DNA of 8,502 nt from Anaerolineales bacterium (GCA_020853835.1 JADYYC010000007.1:1-8502); one strand, 5' to 3'. Numbered from the stretch's first letter, positions 1 through 6,857 are shown. Made by a program: numbers and translations. The notes: generated by a model from the sequence alone, not told the origin.

Positions 1-19
1 AGGAAACTCAACTATAACC

Positions 20-1420
20 GTGAGACACCCAATAAAAAGACGCTTCCAGCTATTACAGCTTTCGCTGTTGTTGTTCTTCGCCCTGGGCTGCGGGCTGTTA
101 TCCGAGCCGATGACGACCCTGCCCCCCGCCCCGGCGGCGAGCACCCCTGCGGCGGCACCGGAGACCCCACCAGCCCCCGCACAGCCCGCTAACCCGACCC
201 CGACCGAACGCGCGGCCGCGCCCTCGCCGGTCATCCCAACCGAACAAAAACCGTCCTATCCCGACCTCGGCGCAATGAACCTGCCGCCCAGCCCGTTTTC
301 ATTCGTCCTCCCCCTGACGATCCGGCACTTGATGCCCGAACAAGCGAGCCTGTTCTTCGAACTCAGCGCGGCGGCGGAGGGGGTGCTGTTCTACCAGCGA
401 ATTTCTCCTGAGCCGGCCCAGACCCAGGCGGTCGCGATCGACCCGGCCGAGACCCGCCAGATGATCACGCTCGAAGGGCTCGAGCCGGGCGCGGAGTACC
501 TGGCCGCGCTGGGCCTGGGCAGCCAGTCAGCGGGATTTCAGCAGCCGCTCTTGCTCGGCGAACCGTGGGGCACTTTGCGGTTTCGAACCCCGGACGGCAG
601 GGAACCGCTGCGCATCGCCGTTTTCAGCGACGCCAGCTTTGGCGACGCCTCGACCGCGGCGCTGGTGAACCAGATGATGACGCACGAGCTGGATTTTGCG
701 ATCAACGCGGGAGACATCGTGGATAAAATCGAGGACGACGCCAACGCGGTCGAAGCTTACGGGCTCAAGTACTTCCAGACGCTGGCGCCGCTCCTGCACA
801 GGCTGCCGATTTACACCGTGATAGGCAACCATGACTATGACGCAGAGGCGCGCTGGCAGGACAGCTATTACTATTACTACGCCTTCCCCGCCTTTCCGGA
901 CCCGCGCTTCAACGACCCAGGGGCGCCGCGGGCGCGACAGTATTACGCATTTGCTTACAACGACATCCAGTTCCTGATGCTCGACACGCAGGTGTTCTTC
1001 GGACAGCCGGGCTGGAAAGAGGAAGACGCCTGGCTGGCAGAGCGGCTGGCCGACCCGCGCTTTCGCTTCACCATCCCGGTGTTTCACGTGCCGCCCTTCT
1101 TCAGCGGCGCGGTGCACCCGGATGACCAGCTTGCGGTGCGCCAGTTCTGGCATCCGCAGTTCAGCGCGGCAAAGGCGCCGCTGGCGCTCTCGGGGCACAG
1201 CCATCACTACGAGCGGCTGATCGCGGACGGCATCACTTATATCGTGGCCGGGGGTGGCTCGGGCACGCTGTATGCGGCGGGGACGATCCTGCCGCAGAGC
1301 CAGGAATTTGCCAGCCGGACGCACTTCGTGCTGCTCAACATCTATTCCGACCGGATCGAGCTATCGGCGATCGACAAAAACGGGGAGCTTTTCGACCAGG
1401 CGCTGATTCCGCTGAAATAA
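20..1420 (+). CDS. Predicted lipoprotein metallophosphoesterase, purple-acid-phosphatase-like
   Basis: A 466-residue predicted cell-surface phosphoesterase that hydrolyses an unknown phosphate ester. It opens with a basic n-region, a hydrophobic core (residues 10-22) and a lipobox-like ALGC with Cys24, so export and lipid anchoring are likely. A Pro/Ala/Thr-rich linker covers about 30-80, followed by a beta-rich, FN3-like segment (about 95-190) as in purple acid phosphatases. The metallophosphoesterase domain runs from about 197: Asp204 in FSDASFGD, GD at 231-232, GNHD at 269-272, His356 in FHVPPF, and GHSHHYER at 392-399. The first motif has Ser206 where many family members have His, which resembles the purple acid phosphatase branch. 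Five tyrosines in a row lie at 283-287. The GTG start directly precedes the signal peptide but lacks a well-spaced Shine-Dalgarno (AGGA sits about 15 nt upstream). The reading frame stays open to the window edge, so a start further upstream cannot be excluded. The fold is confident; the substrate is unknown. Confidence 0.85.
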   Translation: MRHPIKRRFQLLQLSLLLFFALGCGLLSEPMTTLPPAPAASTPAAAPETPPAPAQPANPTPTERAAAPSPVIPTEQKPSYPDLGAMNLPPSPFSFVLPLTIRHLMPEQASLFFELSAAAEGVLFYQRISPEPAQTQAVAIDPAETRQMITLEGLEPGAEYLAALGLGSQSAGFQQPLLLGEPWGTLRFRTPDGREPLRIAVFSDASFGDASTAALVNQMMTHELDFAINAGDIVDKIEDDANAVEAYGLKYFQTLAPLLHRLPIYTVIGNHDYDAEARWQDSYYYYYAFPAFPDPRFNDPGAPRARQYYAFAYNDIQFLMLDTQVFFGQPGWKEEDAWLAERLADPRFRFTIPVFHVPPFFSGAVHPDDQLAVRQFWHPQFSAAKAPLALSGHSHHYERLIADGITYIVAGGGSGTLYAAGTILPQSQEFASRTHFVLLNIYSDRIELSAIDKNGELFDQALIPLK

Positions 1421-1431
1421 ACATGTATAAT
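1403..1431 (+). promoter_or_regulatory. Candidate pcm promoter with a perfect TATAAT close to the ATG
   Basis: A consensus TATAAT lies at 1426-1431 in the 19-nt gap between the phosphoesterase stop and the pcm ATG at 1440. The best -35 at 17-bp spacing is CTGATT (1403-1408), only 3 of 6 matches. Transcription would be expected to start at about 1438-1440, that is, at the start codon itself. No Shine-Dalgarno is visible before pcm, so a leaderless mRNA is plausible. Co-transcription with the upstream gene is the alternative. Confidence 0.5.
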
Positions 1432-1439
1432 CCATATTA

Positions 1440-2093
1440 ATGGTAGATAAAGACGACTTTGCGTCTCAGCGCGAGCGCATGGTGCAAAACCAGATCGCCG
1501 GCCGCGGCATCCGCGACGAGCGCGTGCTGGAGGCTATGCGCAGCATTCCGCGCCACGCCTTCGTCCCCAGGGAGTATCGGCACCTGGCGTACGCCGACGG
1601 CCCCCTGCCGATCGGGGCAGGGCAGACGATCTCGCAGCCCTACATCGTGGCACTCATGGCGGAGCTGCTGGGGCTGCAGGGCGACGAGAAAGTCCTGGAG
1701 GTCGGCACCGGTTCGGGATACCAGGCGGCTGTGCTCTCCTGCCTGGCGAGGCAGGTTCACACCATCGAGCGCCTCGCCAGCCTGGCGGAACAGGCCGAGC
1801 GCACCCTACAGGCCTTGAAGATCGACAACGTCCAGGTGCACCTGGGGGACGGCACGCTGGGGCTGATCGAATATGCGCCCTACCGAGGGATCGTCGTCAG
1901 CGCGGGCGCGCCCAGCGCGCCCCGGGCCATGCTCGACCAGCTTGAAGACGGCGGCGCCCTGGTGATCCCGGTGGGGAAGCGCAGCGGACAGGTGCTCGAA
2001 CGCTGGCAGCGGGAGGGCGATCAATTCAAGCACGAGGACATCCTGACGGTCGCTTTTGTGCCGTTGGTCGGGCAGGCGGGCTGGAAGGAATAA
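1440..2093 (+). CDS. pcm: Protein-L-isoaspartate O-methyltransferase
   Basis: A 217-residue cytosolic repair enzyme. It transfers a methyl group from S-adenosylmethionine to the carboxyl of L-isoaspartyl residues formed by ageing of Asn/Asp, which starts their return to normal aspartate. The N-terminal family block (MVQNQIAGRGIRDERVL, from residue 14) leads into PRHAFVP at 38-43. The family signature GQTISQP is at 61-67. The SAM-binding glycine-rich loop VLEVGTGSGY is at 85-94, GDGTLG at 136-141, and the C-terminal VAFVPLVGQAGW ends near 215. Length matches the family (about 205-220). The ATG at 1440 retains the usual N-terminal helix; a start at Met14 would trim it. No Shine-Dalgarno precedes either start. 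It lies 19 nt behind the phosphoesterase and converges on rnj. No anomaly is visible in the catalytic regions. Confidence 0.96.
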   Translation: MVDKDDFASQRERMVQNQIAGRGIRDERVLEAMRSIPRHAFVPREYRHLAYADGPLPIGAGQTISQPYIVALMAELLGLQGDEKVLEVGTGSGYQAAVLSCLARQVHTIERLASLAEQAERTLQALKIDNVQVHLGDGTLGLIEYAPYRGIVVSAGAPSAPRAMLDQLEDGGALVIPVGKRSGQVLERWQREGDQFKHEDILTVAFVPLVGQAGWKE

Positions 2094-2127
2094 AAAAAGC
2101 GGCTGCCGCGATGAATGCGACAGCCGC
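2092..2127 (-). terminator. Intrinsic terminator of rnj, shared in space with the pcm end
   Basis: A 7-bp GC-rich stem, GCGGCTG (2099-2105) with CAGCCGC (2121-2127), is extended across one mismatch by CGC/GCG with a 7-nt loop. Read on the - strand it is followed by seven T residues (2098-2092), the classic layout, about 20 nt after the rnj stop. On the + strand the same hairpin sits just after the pcm stop but is followed only by ACGGTTTT, so it would be weaker in that direction. The A-run is adjacent to the pcm TAA at 2091-2093. Confidence 0.85.
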
Positions 2128-2147
2128 ACGGTTTTAGAAACGCGCTC

Positions 2148-3788
2148 TCAACTGCGGCTCAGGGTTACAAACACCATCGGGCGGCGGCGGGTGCGGTTAA
2201 AGAGAAACGACTTGATCGCTTGCTGCAGATCCTGCTGCAAGTCGCCGTTGCCGTTGCGCACGGCTTGCTGGATCACCTCGCGCGCGCCATCGATGAGCTC
2301 GTCGCCCATGCGGTTCTGGATGAAGCCGCGGGTGATGATCTCGGGCTCCTCGCGCAGGCGCCGGCTGGTCTCATCCAGGCTCAGGTTGACCAGGATAAAG
2401 CCGTCCCGGGCGAGCGCCTCGCGTTCACGCACTTCGGCCAACCCGATATCGCCGACGCCGGCCCCATCGACAAACACATATCCTCCGGGCACGCGCTCGC
2501 CGATCTTCATCTGGTTGTCCTCGAACTCGACCACGCTCCCGTTCTCGATGACCGCGATGTTTTCATCCGGGACGCCGACCTGGCGCGCCAGGCTGGCGTG
2601 CTGCTGTAAGTGGCGCAGCTCGCCGTGGATCGGGATAAAGAACCTGGGCTTAACCAGGTGTAAGAGGAGCTTCATCTCCTCCTGGCTGGCGTGTCCAGAG
2701 ACGTGCACCGGCGCGATCCCCTCGTAGATCACGGTCGCGCCGCGGCGGAAGAGGCGGTTGATCGTGCGATAGACGCTCTCCTCGTTCCCGGGGATGGGGT
2801 GCGAGGAAAGCACCACCGTGTCGCCTTCCTGAAGATCGAACTGGGCGTTCGTCCCCATCGACAGGCGCCCGACGATCGAGGTCGGCTCGCCCTGCGTCCC
2901 GGTGGACATCAGAACGACCTCCTTAGGATCCAGCTTAAGCGCCTGTTCGAGGCTGACCACCAGGTCGTCCGGCAAGTCCAGATAGCCAAGCTTGCGGGCG
3001 ATCTTGGCGTTTTCGACCATGCTTGCCCCCACAAACGCCATCTTGCGCCCGTGTTCCAGCGCGGCGTTGGCGACCTGCTGCATGCGCGAGATCAGCGAGG
3101 CAAAGCTCGCCACGATGATACGACCGGGGGCGTTGCGGAAAACATCCCGAAATGCCCCATCGATCACCTTCTCCGAGGGCGTCCAGCCGGGCCGGTCGGC
3201 GTTGGTCGAGTCGGCCAAGAGCGCCAGCACGCCCCGGTTGGAGAGCTCGGCCAGCTTGGCATAATCCGTCGGCCAGCCATCCACAGGGGTGTGGTCGAAC
3301 TTGTAATCGCCGGTGTGGATCACCAGGCCGGCGGGGGTGGTGATGCCCAGCCCCACGCCGTCGGGGATGGAGTGACAGACGTGAAAGAACTCCACCTGAA
3401 AGGGGCCGATCCAGGCGGTATCGCCGGGCTGGATGGTGTTCAGGCGGGCTTTGCTGCTCACGCCGCTGCGCGCCAGCTTGGCTTCGATCAACCCGCGCGT
3501 GAGCGGGGTGGCATAGATGGGGGCGTTGAACCGCTCCACCACGTGCGCAATTGCGCCGGTGTGATCCTCGTGACCATGCGTGATCACGATGCCGCGCACC
3601 AGGTCGGCTTTGTCTTCCAGATAGCGAAAATCGGGGATGATGTAGTCGATCCCCAGCATGTCATTTTCGGGGAACATCAGCCCGGTGTCTACGATGAGGA
3701 TGTTTTGCCCATACTCGTAAACCATCATGTTCTTGCCAACTTCCCCCAGTCCCCCAAGGGGGACGATTCTTAGTTTCTTGTTACTCAT
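2148..3788 (-). CDS. rnj: Ribonuclease J (metallo-beta-lactamase/beta-CASP)
   Basis: A 546-residue cytosolic zinc-dependent RNase with 5'-to-3' exonuclease and endonuclease activity in its family, acting in mRNA decay and rRNA/RNA maturation. The metallo-beta-lactamase motif HGHEDH is at 71-76, with His139 in HVCHSIPDG, HTGDYKFD at 158-165, and ADSTNADRPGW at 192-202. The beta-CASP part has STGTQGEP at 295-302, SSHPIPGNE at 328-336 and HVSGH at 362-366. The last metal ligand His388 is in PIHGE. A C-terminal domain of about 100 residues follows, and total length is close to the usual 555. These match the catalytic residues known from Bacillus RNase J1. The ATG at 3788 is chosen because AAGGAAAAGT precedes it at good spacing; an in-frame GTG at 3821 would add 11 residues absent from the usual family start. 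It has its own promoter and a long leader, and only one RNase J gene is visible here. Confidence 0.97.
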   Translation of the reverse strand: MSNKKLRIVPLGGLGEVGKNMMVYEYGQNILIVDTGLMFPENDMLGIDYIIPDFRYLEDKADLVRGIVITHGHEDHTGAIAHVVERFNAPIYATPLTRGLIEAKLARSGVSSKARLNTIQPGDTAWIGPFQVEFFHVCHSIPDGVGLGITTPAGLVIHTGDYKFDHTPVDGWPTDYAKLAELSNRGVLALLADSTNADRPGWTPSEKVIDGAFRDVFRNAPGRIIVASFASLISRMQQVANAALEHGRKMAFVGASMVENAKIARKLGYLDLPDDLVVSLEQALKLDPKEVVLMSTGTQGEPTSIVGRLSMGTNAQFDLQEGDTVVLSSHPIPGNEESVYRTINRLFRRGATVIYEGIAPVHVSGHASQEEMKLLLHLVKPRFFIPIHGELRHLQQHASLARQVGVPDENIAVIENGSVVEFEDNQMKIGERVPGGYVFVDGAGVGDIGLAEVREREALARDGFILVNLSLDETSRRLREEPEIITRGFIQNRMGDELIDGAREVIQQAVRNGNGDLQQDLQQAIKSFLFNRTRRRPMVFVTLSRS

Positions 3789-3962
3789 ACTTTTCCTTAA
3801 TCTATATATTCGGGCTGGCACAGAAACGCGCCGGCTCGAGGGTTATTTTTACATTGAAAACGCCCCACCAGGGGTTCGCTGGCCGGGGCTTGAAAAAGAA
3901 CTGCTAAAAGCGCCTTTTCAACAAAAGGAATACTTACCCTTGCAAAAACCTGACTGTACTCC
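3789..3962 (-). promoter_or_regulatory. Predicted long structured 5' leader of rnj
   Basis: If the promoter at 3969-3997 is used, the rnj mRNA carries about 175 nt before its ATG. On the RNA strand this leader can form CCTTTT-gttg-AAAAGG (3928-3913). It can also form a larger stem with GCCCC/GGGGC outer arms (3885-3889 with 3862-3866) and a CCAG/CTGG inner stem (3879-3882 with 3868-3871) around a 7-nt loop, followed by GTTTTC. The ribosome-binding site AAGGA is at 3798-3794. No credible protein is encoded here. Feedback control through such a leader would be inference; it matches no riboswitch class I know. Confidence 0.45.
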
Positions 3963-3968
3963 CCTGAC

Positions 3969-3997
3969 ATTCTAGCACGGAAGGCGGCTTTTGTCTA
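3969..3997 (-). promoter_or_regulatory. Probable sigma-70/SigA-type promoter for rnj
   Basis: On the - strand, TAGACA (3997-3992, 5 of 6 matches to the -35 consensus) is separated by exactly 17 bp from TAGAAT (3974-3969, 5 of 6 matches to -10). A TG one base before the -10 gives an extended -10 element. The predicted start is near 3962. It sits between the O-methyltransferase terminator and rnj, where a promoter is expected. A short palindrome, TTCTAG (3970-3975) and CTAGAA (3995-4000), overlaps both hexamers. Confidence 0.7.
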
Positions 3998-4010
3998 GAA
4001 ACCTTTTTAT

Positions 4011-4038
4011 AAAAAATCGGCGGGACAGCTGCGCCCGC
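4011..4038 (-). terminator. Probable intrinsic terminator of the O-methyltransferase gene
   Basis: On the - strand a 5-bp all-GC stem (GCGGG at 4038-4034 with CCCGC at 4024-4020) closes a 9-nt loop. It is followed, after CGA, by six T residues (4016-4011), about 28 nt beyond the gene's TGA. The stem is short, so efficiency may be modest, but position and T-run fit. Confidence 0.6.
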
Positions 4039-4065
4039 GATCATTCATCATCAAATATGCAAAAA

Positions 4066-4743
4066 TCACCTGCCGTCTTCGATCACGAGCGCGAGCGCAA
4101 AGCCGTCATAGTTCTTCCTGCCGACCGTCTGGATCTCGGTCGCCATGAGACGCTTCTCGCCCGCCAGGGCCGCGTTGAAGTCGCGCATGGCGCGCACGTT
4201 TTCGTCCTGGTTGTGCTCGTCCGCAACCTTTCCGCCTCGAATGACGTTGTCCGCCACGATCAGGCTTCCAGGATGGCTGAGCTTTACCGCCAGGCGCAGG
4301 TAGTCCGGGTAGTTTGGCTTATCCCCATCGATGAACACCAGATCAAACGGCTCAACGCGTTGATCCACCATTTTTTGTAGGCTGTCCTGCGCCGGACCGA
4401 GGCGCACCTCGACCGCCCCATCCAGCCCGGCGCGCTGTAAATTTTTGCGCGCCACCCCGGCATGGACCGGGTTGACCTCCAACGTGATCAGCCGCCCGCC
4501 CGCGGGCAGCGCCCGCGCGAGCCAGATCGTGCTGTACCCCCCCAGCGTGCCGATCTCCAGGATGCGCCGCGCTCTAACGGTGCGCGCCAGCATGCCCAGC
4601 AACTTCCCCTGGATGGGGGTAATTTGGATGGCGGGCAGGCCCGCTTCCGCAGCATCTTTCAGCGCCGCAGCCAAGACAGGGTCGGGCGTGACAAATAATT
4701 CCTCAAGGTAGTTGTCTACCTGGCTCCATGTTTCGATCGTCAT
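4066..4743 (-). CDS. Class I SAM-dependent O-methyltransferase, COMT/CCoAOMT-like (Methyltransf_3)
   Basis: A 225-residue cytosolic methyltransferase predicted to methylate a hydroxyl of a small, probably catechol-like acceptor using S-adenosylmethionine and a divalent metal; the true substrate is unknown. The SAM-binding loop ILEIGTLGGYSTIWLA is at 61-76, the acidic end of the next strand is Glu89 in ITLEVNP, and LVFIDGDKPNYPDYL at 135-149 carries the metal/SAM aspartates. IVADNVIRGGKV at 162-173 contains the Asp165-Asn166 metal pair typical of this family. The C-terminal end NYDGFALALV is also family-like. Length is normal (about 220). The ATG is preceded by AAGGATGG at slightly long spacing. 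It appears monocistronic, with its own promoter and terminator, so neighbours give no clue to the substrate. Such proteins are often annotated only as 'O-methyltransferase family 3'. Confidence 0.9.
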   Translation of the reverse strand: MTIETWSQVDNYLEELFVTPDPVLAAALKDAAEAGLPAIQITPIQGKLLGMLARTVRARRILEIGTLGGYSTIWLARALPAGGRLITLEVNPVHAGVARKNLQRAGLDGAVEVRLGPAQDSLQKMVDQRVEPFDLVFIDGDKPNYPDYLRLAVKLSHPGSLIVADNVIRGGKVADEHNQDENVRAMRDFNAALAGEKRLMATEIQTVGRKNYDGFALALVIEDGR

Positions 4744-4770
4744 CTCTGTTCCATCCTTTACTTATAAGGC

Positions 4771-4784
4771 GATAACCGGTAATC
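4771..4784. promoter_or_regulatory. Near-palindrome at the predicted start of the O-methyltransferase transcript
   Basis: GATAACCGGTAATC is a 14-bp inverted repeat in which six of seven base pairs match, centred on ACCGGT. It lies where the +1 region of the O-methyltransferase promoter should be (about 4783). A repressor operator is possible, but a palindrome this short can arise by chance. Confidence 0.25.
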
Positions 4785-4789
4785 CGCTC

Positions 4790-4819
4790 ATTATAACAAA
4801 AACCCGGCCTCGGGGTCGA
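4790..4819 (-). promoter_or_regulatory. Extended -10 promoter for the O-methyltransferase gene
   Basis: On the - strand TGTTATAAT (4798-4790) is a perfect extended -10 (TG, one base, TATAAT). With an 18-bp spacer the -35 is TCGACC (4819-4814), 4 of 6 matches. The expected start is near 4783, giving a leader of about 40 nt. The -35 lies inside the groEL terminator hairpin and the extended -10 overlaps its T-run. Confidence 0.65.
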
Positions 4820-4826
4820 GGCCGGG
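4798..4826 (-). terminator. Strong intrinsic terminator of groES-groEL
   Basis: A perfect 10-bp GC-rich stem, CCCGGCCTCG (4803-4812) with CGAGGCCGGG (4817-4826), closes a 4-nt loop. On the - strand it is followed by TTTTTGTT. It begins about 35 nt after the groEL stop, so it should end the chaperonin transcript efficiently. Confidence 0.92.
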
Positions 4827-4860
4827 GAGAGCGCTTTTTGGGGCGCCCGGAGCCCATCTT

Positions 4861-6489
4861 CTAGTATTCGGGCATCGGCGGGGGAGCCGATTTTTCCTTC
4901 TCGGGGATGTCCGTGATCAGAGCTTCGGTCGTGAGGATCATCGCCGCGATCGAGGTGGCGTTCTCGAGGGCGCCACGGGTCACCTTAGCCGGATCGATCA
5001 CGCCGTCTTCGACCATATCCAGGTACTCTTCCTTGATGACGTCGTAGCCGATCTTGTTGTTCTTCTTTTCCTTCTGGGCGCGGCGCACGCCTTCCAAAAC
5101 TACCGAGCCGTCCTTGCCGGCGTTTTCGGCAATTTTGCGCAGCGGCACTTCGAGCGCCTTGCGGACGATGCTCACGCCGATCTGGGCGTCGTCGCTTTCC
5201 ATTTTCAGTTCATTGAGGGCGGGTATGGCATTGATCAGCGCCACGCCGCCGCCGGGGACGATCCCTTCTTCAACCGCGGCACGGGTCGCCGAGAGGGCGT
5301 CTTCCACGCGGTGTTTCTTCTCTTTGAGCTCGGTCTCGGTCGCCGCGCCGACGCGGATGATCGCCACGCCGCCGGACAACTTCGCCAGCCGCTCCTGCAG
5401 CTTCTCTTTGTCGTAATCGCTGGTGCTCTTGTCGATCTCGACCCGGATCTGCTCGATGCGGCCCTTGATCTGGGGGGCTTCACCTTTGCCGCCGATGATG
5501 GTGGTGTCGTCTTTTGAGACGACGATCTTCTCAGCTTTGCCCAGGTCGGAGACCGTGGTGCTCTCCAGCTTGCGCCCGGTCTCTTCCGAGATCACCTGCG
5601 CGCCGGTCAGGATAGCGATATCCTGCAGCATAGCCTTGCGCCGGTCGCCAAAGCCGGGGGCCTTGACGCCCACCACGTTGAGCATGCCGCGCAGCTTGTT
5701 GAGCACGAGCGTCGCCAGCGCCTCGCCATCGATATCTTCAGCGATGATGACCAGGTCGCGCTTGCCGATCTGGACCAGCTTCTCGAGCACGGGGACGATG
5801 TCGGCAGCAGCCGAAATCTTCTTGTCATGGATCAGCAGGTAAGGTTCGTCAATCGAGGCTTCCATGTGTTCCGCATCGGTGACAAAGTAAGCCGAGATGT
5901 AACCGCGGTCGAACTGCATACCTTCAACGTACTCGGTCTCGAATTCGAGGCCCTTGGATTCTTCGACCGTGATCACGCCGTCTTTGCCGACTTTGTCCAT
6001 CACCTCGGCGATCAACTCGCCGATCTGGCGGTCCTGGGCGGAGATCGAGGCAACGTTGGCAATCTCGGCCTTGGTGGTCAGCTCGATGGATTGTTCGTTG
6101 ATCTTATCGGCCACGACTTTGGTAGCCGCTTCGACGCCGCGCTTGAGCAGCATCGGGTTGTAGCCAGCCGCCAGGCTCTTCATGCCTTCGAGCACGATCG
6201 AGTGAGCCAGCACGGTGGAAGTGGTGGTGCCGTCGCCGGCGATGTCGTTGGTCTTGGTCGCAGCTTCCTTCAGCAGTTGGGCGCCCATGTTCTCGAACGG
6301 GTCTTGCAGTTCGATCTCTTTGGCGACCGTAACGCCGTCGTGGGTGATGGTGGGGGAGCCGAATTTCTTGTCCAGGGCCACGTTGCGCCCTTTGGGGCCC
6401 AGGGTCGTGACGACCGCCGTAGCCAGGGTGTCCATGCCTTTAGAAAGCCGGTGTCGTGCGTCTTCGGAGAAAATCAATTGCTTAGCCAT
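4861..6489 (-). CDS. groEL: 60 kDa chaperonin GroEL (type I chaperonin, Hsp60)
   Basis: A 542-residue ATP-driven protein-folding chamber subunit that assembles into a double seven-membered ring in the cytosol and works with GroES. The equatorial nucleotide site shows TLGPKGRNV at 29-37, THDGVTVAKEI at 49-59 with Asp51, and GDGTT at 85-89. The apical domain spans about 190-375. The hinge block VEDALSATRAAVEEGIVPGGG at 395-415 includes Asp397, the counterpart of the E. coli catalytic Asp398. Length is typical. The start is supported by GAAGGAG nine bases before the ATG. The C-terminus ends APPPMPEY instead of the flexible Gly-Gly-Met repeat tail of E. coli GroEL. The gene follows groES by 26 nt on the same transcript and ends at a strong terminator. 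Heat-shock control comes through the CIRCE element upstream of groES. Confidence 0.99.
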   Translation of the reverse strand: MAKQLIFSEDARHRLSKGMDTLATAVVTTLGPKGRNVALDKKFGSPTITHDGVTVAKEIELQDPFENMGAQLLKEAATKTNDIAGDGTTTSTVLAHSIVLEGMKSLAAGYNPMLLKRGVEAATKVVADKINEQSIELTTKAEIANVASISAQDRQIGELIAEVMDKVGKDGVITVEESKGLEFETEYVEGMQFDRGYISAYFVTDAEHMEASIDEPYLLIHDKKISAAADIVPVLEKLVQIGKRDLVIIAEDIDGEALATLVLNKLRGMLNVVGVKAPGFGDRRKAMLQDIAILTGAQVISEETGRKLESTTVSDLGKAEKIVVSKDDTTIIGGKGEAPQIKGRIEQIRVEIDKSTSDYDKEKLQERLAKLSGGVAIIRVGAATETELKEKKHRVEDALSATRAAVEEGIVPGGGVALINAIPALNELKMESDDAQIGVSIVRKALEVPLRKIAENAGKDGSVVLEGVRRAQKEKKNNKIGYDVIKEEYLDMVEDGVIDPAKVTRGALENATSIAAMILTTEALITDIPEKEKSAPPPMPEY

Positions 6490-6515
6490 ATTTGGATGCT
6501 CCTTCGGGTATGAAA

Positions 6516-6812
6516 TTACTCAAGAACGATTGCAAGCAGATCGCTTTCGCGCAGGATAAGCAGTTTTTTGCCATCCACCTTGATCTCTGTGCCAGCGTAC
6601 TTTGCGAACAGGACCGTATCGCCATCCTTGACATCCATCGGGATGTACTTGCCGTCTTCGTCGCGGTCGCCAGGCCCCACAGAGAGGACCTTGCCTTTTT
6701 GCGGTTTTTCTTTTGCGGTTTCGGGGAGAACAATACCTCCAGCAGTGACTTCTTCCTGCTCGAGGGGCTCGATCACTACACGATTGCCGAGTGGTTTGAG
6801 CTTAAGGGACAT
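6516..6812 (-). CDS. groES: 10 kDa co-chaperonin GroES (Hsp10)
   Basis: A 98-residue subunit of the seven-membered lid that caps GroEL and encloses the folding substrate. The N-terminal KLKPLGNRVVIEPLE (4-18) is the standard beta-barrel start. The mobile loop runs about 18-36 and carries GGIVLP (25-30), whose hydrophobic tripeptide docks on the GroEL apical domain. The roof/barrel block GPG is at 46-48, and VKDGDTVLFAKYAGTEIKVDG (61-81) followed by LLILRESDLLAIV is family-typical. Length is normal. GGAGG lies five bases before the ATG, an excellent ribosome-binding site. It is the first gene of the CIRCE-controlled operon, and its stop is 26 nt before the groEL start. Confidence 0.98.
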   Translation of the reverse strand: MSLKLKPLGNRVVIEPLEQEEVTAGGIVLPETAKEKPQKGKVLSVGPGDRDEDGKYIPMDVKDGDTVLFAKYAGTEIKVDGKKLLILRESDLLAIVLE

Positions 6813-6846
6813 ACTAACCTCCAGGATTGGTTTTGGTGATTTGACG

Positions 6847-6857
6847 AACGTTTACAT
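6847..6857. repeat. Direct repeat copy 1 (AACGTTTACAT)
   Basis: An exact 11-base match to 6970-6980, lying in the groES leader between CIRCE and the ribosome-binding site. The role is unknown, and chance is possible at this length. Confidence 0.35.

Noticed and set aside
13..18. TATAAC just before the GTG of the phosphoesterase as a -10 box
   Set aside because: Only 1 nt separates it from the GTG, so transcription would start inside the gene. The true promoter is probably left of the window.
527..1324. 265-codon frame on the - strand opposite the phosphoesterase
   Set aside because: Arg/Val-rich shadow of a gene with intact catalytic motifs; no supporting start signals.
2691..3773. Long open frame on the + strand (360 codons) opposite rnj
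   Set aside because: It is antisense to an unmistakable RNase J, has no recognisable motifs or ribosome-binding site, and shows a composition typical of a shadow frame.
3727..3975. 82-codon + strand frame with a hydrophobic stretch that could pass for a small membrane protein in the rnj upstream region
   Set aside because: No ribosome-binding site precedes its ATG, half of it is antisense to rnj, and the remaining bases are better explained as the rnj leader and promoter on the other strand.
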